DNA of 58,540 nucleotides. Source: Pseudomonas capeferrum (GTDB lineage: Bacteria > Pseudomonadota > Gammaproteobacteria > Pseudomonadales > Pseudomonadaceae). The notes below the pieces were generated by a model that was given only the letters and a program-made list of their open reading frames with translations, searched no databases and had not been told where the DNA came from. The DNA lies in the NCBI RefSeq assembly GCF_000731675.1, contig NZ_JMIT01000003.1:920412-978951 (forward strand), written 5' to 3'. Below are positions 23,246 to 31,597 of the stretch, piece after piece. Positions within the stretch are counted from its first letter, which is position 1. Every line of letters starts with the position of its first letter. Made by a program: the position numbers and the translations under genes.

Positions 23246-23638
23246 ATGACCAGATGGACGCTGCCACTGATAGTGAGCCTGACATTCCATGTCAGTGCCA
23301 TGGCCGCAGATGATCACTGGACGGCGCATATCAGCGCCGAGGGTGAAGTGCTGCGATCTTGGCCGAAATGGATCGAAAAAGTAGAAAAGACACCGCAATC
23401 CAACTACTTCACGCAGTACAAGATGCACCTCAACAAGCACATCGTTCAGCAGGACCCCAGGTTTTGTTCTGTTTCGCCGATTGATGGGAGCACGCAGACC
23501 CGCTTGTTGCATGGCCACGCCAAAGTTGTTGGTATGCCGAGTGTTGACGGGGGCGTTACCATTAACACCCAGCTGATAGACGTCAACGGCGCCAGTGGAG
23601 ACAATTCGCTGGCGTTCATGCTGATGTGCATGCGTTGA
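23246..23638 (+). CDS. Small secreted protein of unknown function
   Basis: A 130-residue protein with a clear signal peptide (TRWTLPLIVSLTFHVSAMAA) and a CAGGAG site before ATG 23246. The mature part contains two cysteines (FCSV and the C-terminal MCMR) that could form a disulfide, plus a KWIEKVEKT segment. I recognise no domain. It stands alone between dgcH and the amidase gene. The DNA is a little less GC-rich than its neighbours, which might hint at later acquisition, but the difference is small. Confidence 0.65.
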   Translation: MTRWTLPLIVSLTFHVSAMAADDHWTAHISAEGEVLRSWPKWIEKVEKTPQSNYFTQYKMHLNKHIVQQDPRFCSVSPIDGSTQTRLLHGHAKVVGMPSVDGGVTINTQLIDVNGASGDNSLAFMLMCMR

Positions 23639-23717
23639 GGCTGCTTGAGCCGCGCCGTCTGAAAGGGGCTCGTTATACTGTGGCTAACTTATCTATTCAC
23701 GTTGACGTGCCCTTTCG

Positions 23718-24494
23718 ATGAAGACCCTTTTAGCAACGCTTTTACTGATGATATTGACCGGCTGTTCGACGGGCCTGCGCATCGACCGCAGCCACCCTTC
23801 GGTCAACCAGGACAACCGTATCCAGTTCATCGTCCTGCACTACACCAATGCCTCGCTTGAGCGCTCATTGGCGCTGTTGACCCACGGCGAGGTCAGCAGC
23901 CATTACCTGATTGGCGACGGCCCGGCCACGGTCTATCAGCTGGTGGATGAAAGCCGCCGTGCCTGGCATGCCGGTGACAGCCAATGGCAGGGGCGCACTT
24001 GGTTGAACTCCACCTCTATTGGCATCGAAATCGTCAACCCAGGGTTCACCGACACTCCCAATGGCCGGGTCTGGCACCCCTACAGCGAAGCCCAGGTGCA
24101 GTCCTTGATCGCACTGCTCAAGGACATCGTCACGCGCAACAAGATCGACCCCCGGCACATCGTTGGCCACAGCGATATCGCACCTTTGCGCAAGCTCGAC
24201 CCGGGCCCGTTGTTCCCGTGGAAGCGTTTGGCTGATGCCGGCATCGGTATCTGGCCCGAGGCTAACGCCGTCGCCCGTCAACAAGCCTTCTTCAGCGTCA
24301 ACCCGCCCAGCGTGGGCTGGTATCAGCAGGAACTGGCGCGGTTCGGCTACGCCATCGCGCAAACCGGTGAGCTGGACGTTGCCACGCGGCATGTGATCGC
24401 CGCGTTCCAGATGCGTTTCCGGCCACAACGCTTCGATGGCATGCCCGACGCGCAAACGGCCGCCATGCTGCAGGTGCTCAACCGCATGCGTTGA
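23718..24494 (+). CDS. ampDh2: N-acetylmuramoyl-L-alanine amidase, AmpDh2/AmiD-like lipoprotein
   Basis: A 258-residue lipoprotein with lipobox LTGC. Its Amidase_2 zinc domain has ligands in FIVLHYTN and HIVGHSDIAP, with LDPGPLFPW beside the active site. A C-terminal peptidoglycan-binding helical domain (GELDVATRHVIAAFQMRFRP) follows. It should cleave the amide between MurNAc and the stem peptide in the periplasm, contributing to wall turnover and muropeptide recycling that influences AmpC induction. Size and position next to kinB match P. aeruginosa AmpDh2. A -10-like TATACT (23674-23679) lies upstream. Confidence 0.88.
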   Translation: MKTLLATLLLMILTGCSTGLRIDRSHPSVNQDNRIQFIVLHYTNASLERSLALLTHGEVSSHYLIGDGPATVYQLVDESRRAWHAGDSQWQGRTWLNSTSIGIEIVNPGFTDTPNGRVWHPYSEAQVQSLIALLKDIVTRNKIDPRHIVGHSDIAPLRKLDPGPLFPWKRLADAGIGIWPEANAVARQQAFFSVNPPSVGWYQQELARFGYAIAQTGELDVATRHVIAAFQMRFRPQRFDGMPDAQTAAMLQVLNRMR

Positions 24495-24557
24495 GCTGAG
24501 GCGCCCAACGGCGAGGGCGATTCCTGATCCAGTTGCTATACCTTAGTAATCAACTGG

Positions 24558-26186
24558 ATGCCCTTGATGTCAGCCCTCATCTCCACGCTGCGCCAAATTT
24601 TTTACCGTCCCTGGATGCTGGCCTCACTGGCGGCGCTGGCCAGCGCCGCGCTGTTGCTAACCGCCAGCATCGGCATTGCCCTGCAGCAGATGAAGCAAAG
24701 CGAGAGCGCACAGATGAATGCCCGGGGAGAGCGCTTTCTCGAACGCCTCGAACAGGTGTTCGGCCAGTTGCGTGAAGGGGTGGATATCTTGCAGGCGCAG
24801 CCCTTGCGAGGTTGCAGCCCGCAGATGCTGGCGGCGTTGCAGCAGGTTGGCCTGAGTTCGCGCTTCATTTATGAGGCGGCCTACGTGGACGCCAATGTCG
24901 CCTGCTCCAACCGGGGTGATGAGCGGGCGTTCGAACCCCTGCGGGCGCCCGACATCAAGGGCCCGACCTACAGCTATTGGCTCAATACCACTACCGAACC
25001 CAACGAAAACCTGGCGGCCTTGATGCTAGGGCGTGGCAATTTCGTGGTGTCCACCTCGCGCGGGCACCTGACCGATGTGGTCCACTTGCCGCCCGGCGGC
25101 AGCCTGGTGGTTGTGCTGGACAACGGTACCCGGGCAATCCCGGTACTGGGCCCACCGCAGGTCTGGCCCCCGCCCTCGGCCTGGACGGCCAGCCACAAGT
25201 CGCTGCTGGAGCTGAGCGACCGCCTCATCTACCGCATGCCAACCAAATCTCCGGACTATCAACTGGTGCTGATCGCGCCGCGTGCCAGCCTGCCCCTGCG
25301 CATGAACGGCATGCTCTGGCTGTTGTTCCCCGGCAGCGTGCTGGCCGCCTGTTGCATCGGCTGGCTGGTGCTGCAGTTGATTCTGCAGCGCCGGTCGATG
25401 AGCTCGGAGTTGCAGAACGCGCTGCGCCGAGGCGAGTTGCAGGTGCTGTACCAACCGATCATCGAGCTCGACACCCGGCGCTGTGTCGGCGCCGAAGCCC
25501 TGGTGCGCTGGCGCCGCCCTGACGGCACCCTGACCAGCCCGGACCTGTTCATACCCCTGGCCGAAAATACCGGGCAAATCCGCCAGATCACCGATTTTGT
25601 CCTGCAACGTGTGCTCGAACAGCTTGGCCAGTTGCTGCGTTCGCACCGCAACCTGTACATCTCGGTGAACCTTGCAGCGTGCGACGTGATGGTCCCTCGT
25701 ATCGGCCGGGTCGCGGCGCGGTTGCTGGCCCAGCACCGGGTCTCGGCCAGCCAGATCGCTTTCGAGGTCACCGAGCGCGGCCTGATCGACGTGGTGGTAG
25801 CCCGTGACAACCTGCAGGCCCTGCGTGCGTTGGGCCATCAGGTGTTGATCGACGATTTCGGCACGGGTTATTGCAGCCTGGCCTATCTGCAGACCTTGCC
25901 CGTCGACTGCCTGAAGATCGACAAGGCCTTCATTGATGCCTTGGGGCATGACGCCGCCAGCAGTGGCGTGGCCCCGCACATCATCCGCATGGCGCATGAC
26001 CTGCACCTGCGAGTGATTGCCGAAGGCATCGAATGCGAAGACCAGGCGGTGCTGCTCTACAGCGAAGGGGTCAACTATGGGCAGGGCTGGTTGTTCGCCC
26101 GCCCGTTGAATGCCCGCCAGTTTGCCGAACTGGTCACCCGCGGCCGGCGCGAGGGGGCTGGGCGGCGGGCCAACGATGAGTCCTGA
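24558..26186 (+). CDS. CSS-type EAL-domain c-di-GMP phosphodiesterase
   Basis: A 542-residue inner-membrane protein with transmembrane helices at about 20-42 and 255-280 flanking a periplasmic CSS-type sensor domain. Cys86 (GCSPQ) and Cys116 (ACSNR) are 30 residues apart. That matches the redox-sensing disulfide of E. coli PdeC, although the third position of the CSS motif is Asn here. The cytoplasmic EAL domain is complete: GAEALVRW, the IDDFGTGYCSLAYL loop and CLKIDKAFIDALG. It is therefore a likely active PDE controlled by periplasmic disulfide state. Start ATG 24558 is uncertain; ATG 24567 is also possible. It lies between ampDh2 and kinB, where P. aeruginosa has no such gene as far as I recall. 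Confidence 0.85.
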   Translation: MPLMSALISTLRQIFYRPWMLASLAALASAALLLTASIGIALQQMKQSESAQMNARGERFLERLEQVFGQLREGVDILQAQPLRGCSPQMLAALQQVGLSSRFIYEAAYVDANVACSNRGDERAFEPLRAPDIKGPTYSYWLNTTTEPNENLAALMLGRGNFVVSTSRGHLTDVVHLPPGGSLVVVLDNGTRAIPVLGPPQVWPPPSAWTASHKSLLELSDRLIYRMPTKSPDYQLVLIAPRASLPLRMNGMLWLLFPGSVLAACCIGWLVLQLILQRRSMSSELQNALRRGELQVLYQPIIELDTRRCVGAEALVRWRRPDGTLTSPDLFIPLAENTGQIRQITDFVLQRVLEQLGQLLRSHRNLYISVNLAACDVMVPRIGRVAARLLAQHRVSASQIAFEVTERGLIDVVVARDNLQALRALGHQVLIDDFGTGYCSLAYLQTLPVDCLKIDKAFIDALGHDAASSGVAPHIIRMAHDLHLRVIAEGIECEDQAVLLYSEGVNYGQGWLFARPLNARQFAELVTRGRREGAGRRANDES

Positions 26187-26201
26187 GGCCCGCCCCGCTG
26201 G

Positions 26202-27980
26202 CTACACCGGCAATGCCATGTAGAACTGGGTGCCCTGCCCCGGGCGGGAAAACACGCCCATTCGGCCGCCGTGCAGTTGCACGATCTCCTTGCACAACGC
26301 CAGGCCCAGCCCTGCACCGCCCTTCTTGCGCCCCACCTGCACAAAGGGCTCGAAGATACGCCCCTGCTGCCCATAGGCGATGCCCTCGCCGTTGTCCTCG
26401 ACGCTGATGATCACACGCTCGGCATGGCGCCTTGCGTGCAGGCGTATGCGGCCACCACTGGGGGTATGGCGCACGGCGTTGTGCAGCAGGTTGTCCAGTA
26501 CCCGGTCGAGCTGGGCGACATCGGCCTGGATGCGAGGTAGCGGCAGCTCCAGTTCCTTGATCAGCTCGATCTGCTTGTGTGCGGCCTGTTCGGCAAAACG
26601 CAGCTGCGCGCGCTCCAGCAGCTCATCGATGGCGCAAGGGGCGAGTTCGAGTTTCTGCAAGCCGCTCTGGTAACGAGAGAAGTTCAGCAGGTCGTTGATC
26701 AGCTGGGTCAGGCGCTGCATTTCTTCGCCGATGGTTTCGAGCAGGTCGTACTCGCGCGCCTCGGGTGGAAACTTCACCCGCTCACGCAGCAGACCGAACG
26801 CCATGTGCATGCCTGTGACCGGCGTGCGCAGTTCGTGCGAGGCACGCAGAACGAACTCGCTGCGCACGCGCTCGAAGGCCCGCTGCTCGGTCACATCGTG
26901 CAGCACCATCACCGCGCCCAGAATCGGCCCCTGAGGGTGGCTGACCGGTGTCAGGCTATAGGTCAGCAGGCGGGTTTCTTCATCGACGTCGATGTTCAGG
27001 TCGTCTGGCGGGCGATCGAGGCTGCCACCGCGCAGCACTTGGCGCAGTTGCTGCTCCAGCTCCGGGCGCTGCAAGGCTTCGGCCAGAGTGCTGCCAAGGC
27101 GGCTGTCGTTCCAGCCCAGCTGGCGTTGGGCCACGGGGTTGAGGTGTTCCAGGCGGCCCTGCCGGTCAATGATCAGCAGGCCATCGTCGATGCTGTCGAG
27201 CACGGCCTGCAGGCGTTGCTGGCCGGCCAGCAGCTCATCGACGTTGGTGGCCTGGTGCTTGCGCAAGGCGTCGGCCATCAGCCCGAAGCGACGGGTCAGC
27301 TGGTTGAGCTCGCTGGCCTGGGTGACTGGCAGGGTGACGTCGAAGTTGCCCTTGCCGAGTTGGTCGGCCGCTTTGGCCAAGGCTTCGATCGGTTGGCCGA
27401 AGCGTCGCGCGATGTTGTGCGCGGTGACAAAGCCCAATACCAGTATCGCCAAGCCCATCAGGCCGAGCACGCCGCTGACCAGCAAGGCGCGATCACGGGT
27501 ACGTTCTTCACTGCGGGTGATGTGTTCCAGCGCCTGTTTGTGCGAATCGATGAGGTCGGTGCGTAGCTGGTTGAAAGCTGCACCCAGTGGCTCGTCGCTG
27601 CCCATGCTGCGCGCAGGTGCTGGGCTGTCGCGGTAGGCCCGGAGGAAGGTCTGGTAATTGCTGCTGGCCTTACTGAAACCGGTGCGTTCACCGCCTTGTT
27701 CGAGCCCTTGGTCGAGCAGCGCCTGGAAGTTGTCCTGTAACAGCCGCAGGTTCTGCGGCGCGGTGTTCTCATCGAGTATCAGGGTCAGCTGTTCGCCGAG
27801 GTTTTGCCGCAGTTTCAGTCCCACTTCCAGCGCGTGGGTGGTGTCCCGTACCAACTGCTGTTGCACCGTGGCCATCTGCAGCACGCTGACCAGCCCCAGC
27901 ATCAGGCCCAGCAGGGCCACTGTGACCAGCGCCGAAATGCTGAGGAAAAGCCGCGTGCGCAGCTTCATCTGCCACTTCAT
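26202..27980 (-). CDS. kinB: Sensor histidine kinase KinB
   Basis: A 592-residue membrane kinase. It has a first transmembrane helix (about 12-34), a helical periplasmic sensor of about 130 residues and a second helix (about 168-188). A HAMP region and a PAS domain (LDSIDDGLLIIDRQG) follow. The H-box is FVLRASHELRTPVTG, the N-box DNLLHNAVRHTP and the G-boxes DNGEGI and GGAGLGLALCKEIV. KinB is the partner of AlgB and acts mainly as its phosphatase in P. aeruginosa, affecting alginate, virulence and light responses. Its start overlaps the algB stop (ATGA, 27977-27980), so the two are cotranslated. Confidence 0.94.
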   Translation of the reverse strand: MKWQMKLRTRLFLSISALVTVALLGLMLGLVSVLQMATVQQQLVRDTTHALEVGLKLRQNLGEQLTLILDENTAPQNLRLLQDNFQALLDQGLEQGGERTGFSKASSNYQTFLRAYRDSPAPARSMGSDEPLGAAFNQLRTDLIDSHKQALEHITRSEERTRDRALLVSGVLGLMGLAILVLGFVTAHNIARRFGQPIEALAKAADQLGKGNFDVTLPVTQASELNQLTRRFGLMADALRKHQATNVDELLAGQQRLQAVLDSIDDGLLIIDRQGRLEHLNPVAQRQLGWNDSRLGSTLAEALQRPELEQQLRQVLRGGSLDRPPDDLNIDVDEETRLLTYSLTPVSHPQGPILGAVMVLHDVTEQRAFERVRSEFVLRASHELRTPVTGMHMAFGLLRERVKFPPEAREYDLLETIGEEMQRLTQLINDLLNFSRYQSGLQKLELAPCAIDELLERAQLRFAEQAAHKQIELIKELELPLPRIQADVAQLDRVLDNLLHNAVRHTPSGGRIRLHARRHAERVIISVEDNGEGIAYGQQGRIFEPFVQVGRKKGGAGLGLALCKEIVQLHGGRMGVFSRPGQGTQFYMALPV

Positions 27981-29323
27981 AGGTTGTACTGCTTGCGTTT
28001 GCGATACAGGGTCGAGGCATCGATGCCCAGGGTCTTGGCGGCCTGGTCGAGGGTATCGCTGGCGGCCAGCACGGCGCCGATGTGCGCGCGCTCCAGCTCA
28101 TCCAGGCTCAATGCCGCGCCCACGCGGGGCGCGTTGCCTGTCGGTTGTTCGCCCATGCCCAGGTGGCTGATCTCCACGCGTTCCTGCGGGCAGATGATGC
28201 TGGCGCGCTCCACGACGTTGCGCAGTTCACGAATGTTGCCGGGCCAGCGGTAGTTGAGCAGGGCAGCCCTGGCCTCATCGCTGAAACCACGGGCCGGCCT
28301 GGAGTATTCCTTGACGAAGCGGGCCAGGAAACGATCGGCCAGGGTCAGGATGTCTTCGCTGCGTTCGCGCAGGGGCGGCAGGTGCAAGGTGATGACGTTG
28401 AGGCGGTACAGCAGGTCTTCGCGGAAGCGGCTTTCGCGCACCATCTCTTCAAGGTTGAGGTTGGTGGCGGCGAGAATGCGCACATCGGCCCGGCGGGTGA
28501 CCGGGTCGCCGACACGCTCGTACTCCTTGTCCTGGATGAAGCGCAGCAACTTTGGCTGCAAGGTCAGCGGGAAGTCGCCGATTTCATCGAGGAAGAGCGT
28601 GCCCCCGTCGGCCTGGCTGACGCGGCCAAGGGTGCTCTCGCTGGCGCCGGTGAAGGCGCCGCGGGTATGGCCGAACAGCTCGCTTTCCATGAGCTCGGCA
28701 TTCAGCGACGGGCAGTTGATGGTGACGCAGGCTTTGCGCGCTCGCTTGCTCCAGCCATGAATGGCACGGGCCAGTTCACCCTTGCCGGTGCCGGACTCGC
28801 CCAGGATGAGGATGTTGGCGTCGGTGGTGGCCACCTGACGCGCGGTTTCCAGCACCGCCATCATGGCCGGGCTGTGCGAGTCGAGGCCGTCCTTGGGCTT
28901 GCGCACCTCGCCTTCAAGGGCTTCGAGGCGCGCCGACAGTTGGCGCACTTCCAGCTGCTTGGCAGTCGCCAGGCGCAGTTGATCGGGGCTGCAGGGTTTG
29001 ACCAGATAGTCGGCGGCACCGGCCTGGATGGCATCCACCGCCGTGTCGATCGCCGAATGCGCGGTCACGATCACCACCCGCATCCACGGGGCTTGGATAC
29101 GCATCTGGGCCAGCACGTCGAGGCCGTTGTCCTCGCCCAGGCGCAGGTCGAGGAAGCACAGGTCGAACACCTGGCGTTGCAGCAGGGTATCGGCCTGCGC
29201 GGCGCTGTTGGCGGTGGCCACGCTATAGCCTTCGTCTTCGAGGCAGTAGCGGAAGGTGCGCAGGATCGCGGACTCGTCATCCACCAGCAGAATGCGGCCT
29301 TGCTTGTCCTGGGCTGATTCCAT
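27977..29323 (-). CDS. algB: Sigma54-type response regulator AlgB
   Basis: A 448-residue NtrC-family regulator. The receiver domain has phospho-acceptor Asp59 in LCFLDLRLGEDNG and Lys in LVKPCSP. The AAA+ domain has Walker A GESGTGKGE, the sigma54-contact loop GAFTGA and Walker B GGTLFLDEIGD. A Fis-type HTH (LDQAAKTLGIDASTLYRKRK) ends the protein. An intact GAFTGA argues that it can activate sigma54 RNA polymerase. It is divergent from a gene with a near-perfect sigma54 promoter (29480-29494). First gene of algB-kinB. Confidence 0.95.
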   Translation of the reverse strand: MESAQDKQGRILLVDDESAILRTFRYCLEDEGYSVATANSAAQADTLLQRQVFDLCFLDLRLGEDNGLDVLAQMRIQAPWMRVVIVTAHSAIDTAVDAIQAGAADYLVKPCSPDQLRLATAKQLEVRQLSARLEALEGEVRKPKDGLDSHSPAMMAVLETARQVATTDANILILGESGTGKGELARAIHGWSKRARKACVTINCPSLNAELMESELFGHTRGAFTGASESTLGRVSQADGGTLFLDEIGDFPLTLQPKLLRFIQDKEYERVGDPVTRRADVRILAATNLNLEEMVRESRFREDLLYRLNVITLHLPPLRERSEDILTLADRFLARFVKEYSRPARGFSDEARAALLNYRWPGNIRELRNVVERASIICPQERVEISHLGMGEQPTGNAPRVGAALSLDELERAHIGAVLAASDTLDQAAKTLGIDASTLYRKRKQYNL

Positions 29324-29479
29324 TTCCTGCGCTCCTTAGGATAGATCTTCAATTAGTGTGGGAAAAATCGGGCAAGTTGCATGGTCAATTCTGAAGGATT
29401 CTGTCCTTTGCATGCTAGCCAGTGGCCAAACAATGCCCTTGAGCCGCGATATCTCGATGATTTGCTTAGAGGTGCGCGA

Positions 29480-29494
29480 TGGCACATTGGTTGC
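29480..29494 (+). promoter_or_regulatory. Sigma54 (RpoN) promoter of the BON-domain gene
   Basis: TGGCAC (29480-29485), five bases, TTGC (29491-29494). This is the -24/-12 consensus with correct GG-N10-GC spacing, and the predicted start is about 12 nt downstream, 27 nt before the RBS/ATG region. An upstream inverted repeat AAGGA-N5-TCCTT (29394-29408) could be an activator site. Confidence 0.75.
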
Positions 29495-29532
29495 GACTAT
29501 TTTCTGTTTTTGCCAACAAAGGAGGCACAGCC

Positions 29533-30354
29533 ATGCCCTTTTTCCCACGACTGGCCGTGTTGGCGGCCACTTTGCTGCCGGTTATGAACCCGGCATTCGC
29601 TGACCCTGTGCAGGACGCCCGCCTGGAGGGCTCACTGCAAACCGCCCTGTCGCTCAACCGCATGCTCAACCCCTTTCGTATCGATGTGGTGGTAGACGGC
29701 AAGCAGGCGCGGCTATCGGGTGAGGTCGAAAACACTGTCGAGCGCCAGTTGGCCGAGCATGTCGCCTTGGCCACCCGCGGCATCGAACAGGTCGACAACC
29801 AGTTGCAGGTCAATGCTCAACTGGTGGAACGCCCGCTCGAGCTGCGGGCCTATGCCCAGCGGCTGGAGGACGCAACGTTGGCGGCGGTGATACGTGCACG
29901 GCTGCTGTGGAGCCGCACCACCGAGAAGGCGCCTATAGAAGTGCAAAGCAGCGAAGGCGTAGTGACCCTGCGCGGCAGGGTCGACAGCACAGAGGCCAAG
30001 GAGTTGGCCGGCGTAGTGGCGCGCACCACCGACGGTGTGCACCTGGTCAACAACCTGGTCAGCCTGGACACCGCCGCCATGGCCAAGGCGCGCGACAACC
30101 CGGTAGGCGCGCCGACCGGGCCGCAGCCTAGCGACAGCTGGATCGTCGACAAGATCCAGAACAGCTTCCGTTTCAGCCGCAACCTCGATGGCCTGAACCT
30201 CAAGGTCGCCAGCGAGGAGGGCCTGGTGCGGCTGTCGGGCGAAGTGGTCAGCAGCGAGCAGAAGACCATTGCTGTCGAGATTGCCCGGCAGATCATCGGC
30301 GTGCGCGGTGTGGACGCCGATCTGCTCAAGGTGGCGACCAAGGTCGAGGGCTGA
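29533..30354 (+). CDS. Periplasmic triple-BON-domain protein
   Basis: A 273-residue protein with a signal peptide ending PAFA. Three BON repeats follow, at about 25-95, 105-175 and 195-270. Each has the beta-alpha-beta pattern with the VxLxGxV core (ARLSGEVEN, VTLRGRVDS, VRLSGEVVS). BON domains bind membranes or peptidoglycan and are typical of envelope-stress proteins such as OsmY. A strong AGGAGG site precedes ATG 29533. It is preceded by a sigma54 promoter and divergent from algB, so AlgB is a candidate activator. The three divergent repeats suggest an old internal triplication. Confidence 0.85.
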   Translation: MPFFPRLAVLAATLLPVMNPAFADPVQDARLEGSLQTALSLNRMLNPFRIDVVVDGKQARLSGEVENTVERQLAEHVALATRGIEQVDNQLQVNAQLVERPLELRAYAQRLEDATLAAVIRARLLWSRTTEKAPIEVQSSEGVVTLRGRVDSTEAKELAGVVARTTDGVHLVNNLVSLDTAAMAKARDNPVGAPTGPQPSDSWIVDKIQNSFRFSRNLDGLNLKVASEEGLVRLSGEVVSSEQKTIAVEIARQIIGVRGVDADLLKVATKVEG

Positions 30355-30528
30355 TCGTGCAATTCGCACGACGCCCCAGGGGCCATCGTGCAGGATACGT
30401 CCTTCGGTGCAATGTGTGATTGTTTTAAGTGTTTGATTTAAAAGGATTTTTTATTGATGCAAAGGCTGGCATGCAGGCTGCAATTACCTGTTCAGGTTTG
30501 AACAACAATTACAGCAGGAGGAGCCGGC

Positions 30529-30819
30529 ATGAACCGCCAATCCGTCAACCGCTCGCAGAACGTCGCACTGCCTTTGCGCCAGTTCCTGTTACTGGGGATG
30601 GCGCTGCTGCTGACCTTGGCCGCTGGCCTCTTCTACTACAGCTGGCAGACCGCGCGTCTGGCGGAGCAAGTGGCGGCACAGACCGCGCTTCTGACGCAGA
30701 TTCAGGCAACCCGTGCCACCAGCCTCGTGAAGGCGGCCGACCCGCTGCCATCGAGCAATGCCACCGCTTCACCGGCCACCTTGGAAAACGTCGTACCACA
30801 GGATCGCTGGGTGTTCTGA
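30529..30819 (+). CDS. Small single-pass membrane protein of unknown function
   Basis: A 96-residue protein with one transmembrane helix (about residues 20-40). A predicted coiled-coil (TARLAEQVAAQTALLTQIQ) and a Ser/Pro/Ala-rich tail ending PQDRWVF follow. A GCAGGAGGAG site precedes ATG 30529. It lies between the BON gene and DUF1328 and may be part of the same envelope-linked set, although a 174-bp gap with its own low-GC sequence suggests a separate promoter. No family recognised. Confidence 0.7.
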   Translation: MNRQSVNRSQNVALPLRQFLLLGMALLLTLAAGLFYYSWQTARLAEQVAAQTALLTQIQATRATSLVKAADPLPSSNATASPATLENVVPQDRWVF

Positions 30820-30873
30820 GCCTGTGCTGTACCCCAAAGCCGGATTGATTTCAAAAAAGAAAGGAGAACCACC

Positions 30874-31035
30874 ATGCTGAGTTGGGCTATCACTTTCCTC
30901 ATCATCGCCATTGTCGCCGCCGTACTGGGCTTCGGTGGTATCGCTGGCGCCGCCACGGGTATCGCGAAGATCCTGTTCATCGTCTTCCTGGTCCTGTTCG
31001 TAGCCTCCTTCTTCTTTGGACGTGGTCGAGGTTGA
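30874..31035 (+). CDS. DUF1328 (YtjA/UPF0391) small membrane protein
   Basis: A 53-residue protein starting [20 protein letters not shown]. It has two hydrophobic helices separated by the glycine-rich [12 protein letters not shown] turn and ends FFFGRGRG. This is the compact DUF1328 family, widespread in stress regulons, with no known activity. AAGGAGA lies just before ATG 30874. Its stop is only 2 bp before the ivy start, so ivy translation is probably coupled to it. A DUF1328 gene next to ivy and algB is also found in P. aeruginosa. Confidence 0.88.
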
Positions 31036-31037
31036 AG

Positions 31038-31508
31038 ATGCGCAGGAAGCTTTGCACAGCCCTGGCTGCCGCCTGCTTGCTGGGCGGCAGTGCAGCGGCG
31101 ATGGCGGCCAATGACGGCCAGGTCCGGGTCGATCAGTTGCTCGGCTCGGACCCTGAATACCGGGAAACCTGGCAGGACACGATCAAGGGCGAGGAGCGCT
31201 TGCCCGATTGGGTAGTCAACCTCACCGGCAGTGCCCAGGAGCAGATGTCGGCAGTCACCGAGGACGGCGACCAGTACCTGGTCGGGCCCTTGTGTGAAAC
31301 GGCGCAAAACTGCACCTACAAGCGTCTGATCGTGGCGTTTAGCTGGGACAAGGACCAAGCCTACGGGATGCTCGTAGAGGTGCCCGAAGGCTTGCCGAGC
31401 GACAAGTCGCCTACCCGTCATGCGCAATACCGCTTTATTGGCGAACCGGATGATGGCATGCAGGCGATGTTGCGCGAGCAACTCAAGCGTGACCCGAAGT
31501 GGTACTGA
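31038..31508 (+). CDS. Ivy-family lysozyme inhibitor (Ivyp2 type)
   Basis: A 156-residue periplasmic protein. The signal peptide ends AAMAA. The mature domain has Ivy landmarks: WVVNLTGSAQEQMSAVTEDG, the short disulfide loop starting PLCETAQNC and YGMLVEVPEG. Ivy inhibits c-type lysozyme by inserting a loop histidine (CKPHDC in E. coli) into the enzyme's active site. Here the loop is CETAQNC, one residue longer and without His, so inhibition of vertebrate lysozyme is doubtful. Position near algB matches PA5481 (Ivyp2), which differs from the strong inhibitor Ivyp1. It may instead act on a lytic transglycosylase or another target. Confidence 0.82.
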   Translation: MRRKLCTALAAACLLGGSAAAMAANDGQVRVDQLLGSDPEYRETWQDTIKGEERLPDWVVNLTGSAQEQMSAVTEDGDQYLVGPLCETAQNCTYKRLIVAFSWDKDQAYGMLVEVPEGLPSDKSPTRHAQYRFIGEPDDGMQAMLREQLKRDPKWY

Positions 31509-31597
31509 GCTTTTATAAGCCGTTACCGATGAACGGTTATGCACTGTCACGTAATAGAAGCTGAACCTTTTTATATTTCAGCCTTCTATGATGCGCC

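Noticed and set aside
31515..31540. Hairpin ATAAgCCGTT/AACGGTTAT just after ivy as a terminator
   Set aside because: No T tract follows, and the second hairpin (31553-31590) makes the assignment ambiguous; left as part of the non-coding region.
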